This document shows positions 59,890 through 62,000 of a stretch of DNA of 62,000 nucleotides, piece after piece (within the stretch, counting starts at the first letter, position 1; the number at the start of each line of letters is the position of its first letter). Both the position numbers and the translations under genes were made by a program. The notes under the pieces are model-generated. The model ran no database searches. It was given only the letters and a program-made list of their open reading frames with translations, and had not been told where the DNA came from. The stretch comes from Cristatella mucedo (Eukaryota; Bryozoa; Phylactolaemata; Cristatellidae): NCBI GenBank assembly GCA_009760855.2, contig WPIO01000076.1, forward strand, positions 1,705,501-1,767,500. The letters run 5' to 3'.

Positions 59890-61010
59890 TCGTAAGCAAC
59901 TTGTGCCCAACTTGTTTACCCTTGGTAAATTAATTAAGAAAGCTGTGCCATACCGAAAGGACTTGAGTAGCTTCTCTCTTCGCCTTCTCCTACCAAAGGC
60001 ACTGCCGAGATTTATAGCAGACCAACTGAACTCCTATGTCGATAGCTCAAACCTAGCAAGTAAGTTCCAGGCTAAGTTATTGTCAATTACTCCACGAAGT
60101 CAGCATTGCTTAGGGTATAAGACCTCAGCAATGGAGACTTTCGTAAAGTTTTTGCTTGATCTGTCGGTAGCATTTGATACTAGTGATCACAAAGTCCTTG
60201 AGCTTCTAACATCTCGCCTGGGTGGCACTGCTCTGCTAAAGTTCAGGTCTTATCTCAGTGGGAGACAAGAGTATAGATGTGAATAGACTAAGATCATCCG
60301 AGGTACCTCTGAAATATGGGGTACCTCAGGACTCGGTGCTTGATCCGGTTCTTTTCACGGTTTATACTCTCCCTCTCGCCGATGTGATTGCCAAGCACAA
60401 TCTAGGCTTTCACTTCTATGCGGATGATACTCAGTTGTACCTTTGCTTTGATCCCTCCCAGCCTTCGAGCACCTCAAATTCTCTACACAACCTTGCTGCA
60501 TGTATCGATGGCGTCCACACATTGATGGCAGTGAACTTTCTTAAATTGAATGACGGCAAAACCAACTTACTCTTTATGGGCAAACCAAGTGTGATGCAGA
60601 AATTGGAAGGCTCAAAATCGGCTCTGCCAGCAGATCTTCTGTTGAATCTTAACGAAATCTAGGTGTACTGTTCTAAAGTGATCCATCATTAGACGACAAC
60701 ATTAGCTCGACAGTCAAGTCTGACGCCGTCCAGCTACATAACATTGCTAAAATGTGGGCTTGCTTAGACAGAGATAATACGTAAAAACTAGTCCATGCAT
60801 TTGTGAAGTCCTGTCTTAACTTCTGTAACTCACTGCTTGCTGGTCTTCCAGCCAGTGCAATCCAACGTTTACAGTTGATTCAAAACTCTGCAGCTATGCT
60901 CCTCTGTCGTGAGCATCGCAGTTGCCACATCACACACTTCTCTTCGACCTGCACTGGCGCCCAATAAAGTAGCGTATAGACTAAGGTACTGTTACTCACA
61001 CTCCCTCTGA
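59890..61010 (+). mobile_element. LINE family A reverse transcriptase fragment
   Basis: The best-preserved RT in the window occupies two overlapping frames (59885-60286 and 60258-60662). It has ADQLNSYVDSSNLASKF, LLDLSVAFDTSDHK, the RSYLSGRQ block, YGVPQDSVLDPVLF and the catalytic HFYADDTQLYLCF. The post-RT region to HTLMAVNFLKLNDGK follows, and then a decayed C-terminus. One frameshift separates the two halves near 60270. A Jockey-superfamily (CR1/L2-like) element by its YADDTQLY signature. Confidence 0.9.
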
Positions 61011-61489
61011 CGCTCAGATTTCCAAAGCTGCGATTCTTGCAGGCTTGCTTCACACCTTGGATGTTCGGTAACTATATGTCGCCTTCTGCGTACATCAACG
61101 AGCAGCCTGCAGCTTCATTTAAGAAAGTTGCCAAGGTTTTCTCAGACATTGCGGATGCAACGATTAGTGCTAGTAATCGGAGTTATCACCTCAAACTCCT
61201 TAATCAAATCCGCTTACTCTTCACTGGTGGATAAGTAATTATCCCAGCCACGGTTCACGCTGTATCGCTTTACTGCTAAATGAAAATAATATTAATTGAT
61301 AGTTTGTATACCCCGAGGGGAAATAAATCTCTATTCACGCGCCGGCGGGAAAAAACAATACCTAACTAAACAAGGAGATTGTTCCAAAGTCAGAAATGTC
61401 TTATGAGATCTAAACCTAGTCTCGTTTTTACCAAGATTCGTTCAAGATTCGTGAAGAAGCTTATCGTTTATTTGCCAGTGGAGCTCACT

Positions 61490-61670
61490 GACACAAGTAA
61501 CTACGGCAATTGTAAAGCGTGTCGATTCTAGGCGCTTTACAATTGCTGTAGTTATTTTTTATTTACTTTTAATTACTTCTGATTAAGTGCCCTCGCAGAA
61601 TTCAATCTCTTTCTAGGCTCTAGAAAGAGATTGAGTTCTCTGAGGGCGCATTATCAAATGTATTATTATT
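61490..61670. mobile_element. Inverted pair of LINE/SINE tails forming nested hairpins
   Basis: Stem 1 pairs AACTACGGCAATTGTAAAGCG (61500-61520 region) with its near-complement CGCTTTACAATTGCTGTAGTT at 61535-61555. Stem 2 pairs GAATTCAATCTCTTTCTAGG with CTAGAAAGAGATTGAGTTC (about 61599-61640). The right arm ends in the normal tail with (ATT)n. Confidence 0.8.
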
Positions 61671-62000
61671 AGTATTACTGGCATGTGGAGTTTTGACTCG
61701 GCTTTCAAGCGACATTATTCAGTAAAAACAGCTAGTCGCCAAATGACTACATTTTTGACATCGTTATAACAGTTTTTCCTACGCAAAGTTTCCATTAAGT
61801 ATCGGCTGGTGGCTTCCTCTGTTTCTTGTTTTTCACGTTACTCTCTACGATCGGTGCGCTTTTATTCTGCTCGCTTCACTCCTTTTTGTTCCCAATTCAA
61901 AAAGCTGTGAAAACCTCACCGATCAACAATGGCGGGCATAAACCAAAGTCCGTGAACAAGATTACGAATGTTTATTGCTTACCAAAGACAGGCGCAGAAC
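61671..62000. other. Unassigned sequence at right edge
   Basis: No gene or repeat recognised. Confidence 0.5.

Noticed and set aside
1-62000. CRISPR array, operons, ribosome-binding sites, bacterial mobile elements
   Set aside because: Repeats are microsatellites, minisatellites and retroelements; genes are intron-containing, so bacterial feature types do not apply.

Overview
This is a metazoan nuclear genomic window, not a bacterial one. Coding sequence is split into short exons with GT-AG introns, CA, CT, TA and ATG microsatellites are common, and much of the DNA is decayed non-LTR retrotransposons and tRNA-derived SINEs. Two genes are conserved across animals. A SPIN-like hAT element, a family known from a patchy set of animals including a pond snail, together with the LINE/SINE content, suggests an invertebrate, possibly a lophotrochozoan such as a mollusc. 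That taxonomic guess is weak.

Left part (1-13 kb). The 5' end of a CRIM1-like gene lies on the minus strand. Exon 1 (11407-11719) encodes a signal peptide and an IGFBP-type N-terminal cysteine domain. Exon 2 (5527-5646) lies 5.8 kb away, and the rest of the gene runs off the left edge. A TATA-like box sits about 240 bases upstream of the ATG. Intron 1 and the flanks hold LINE and SINE remnants, microsatellites and a ~300-base direct repeat on both sides of exon 1.

Middle part (13-42 kb). An LTR-like or promoter-like segment lies at 13.2-13.9 kb. It is followed by LINE copies (14.1-15.6, 17.2, 20.4-22.0, 31.6-33.1 kb) separated by AT-rich DNA without recognisable genes. At 26.7-30.1 kb a CpG-rich stretch contains a phase-consistent chain of exons on the plus strand for an unidentified protein. 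A second CpG-rich block at 38.0-38.95 kb has a perfect 30-base palindrome.

Right part (42.5-59.1 kb). A complete SDE2 gene lies on the plus strand: eight coding exons, all splice phases agree, 459 codons, close to the 451 aa I recall for human SDE2. Its large introns 1, 5 and 6 are filled with LINEs, SINEs and one SPIN-like hAT miniature element with 8-base target duplications. After SDE2 comes a LINE reverse-transcriptase fragment (59.9-61.0 kb) and an inverted pair of LINE/SINE tails (61.5-61.66 kb).

SDE2 is a nuclear ubiquitin-fold protein of splicing and replication-stress control; CRIM1 is a membrane BMP regulator. They are unrelated in function. The repeats form an ecology of their own: LINE family A, LINE family B and tRNA-SINEs whose 3' tail resembles that of LINE A.
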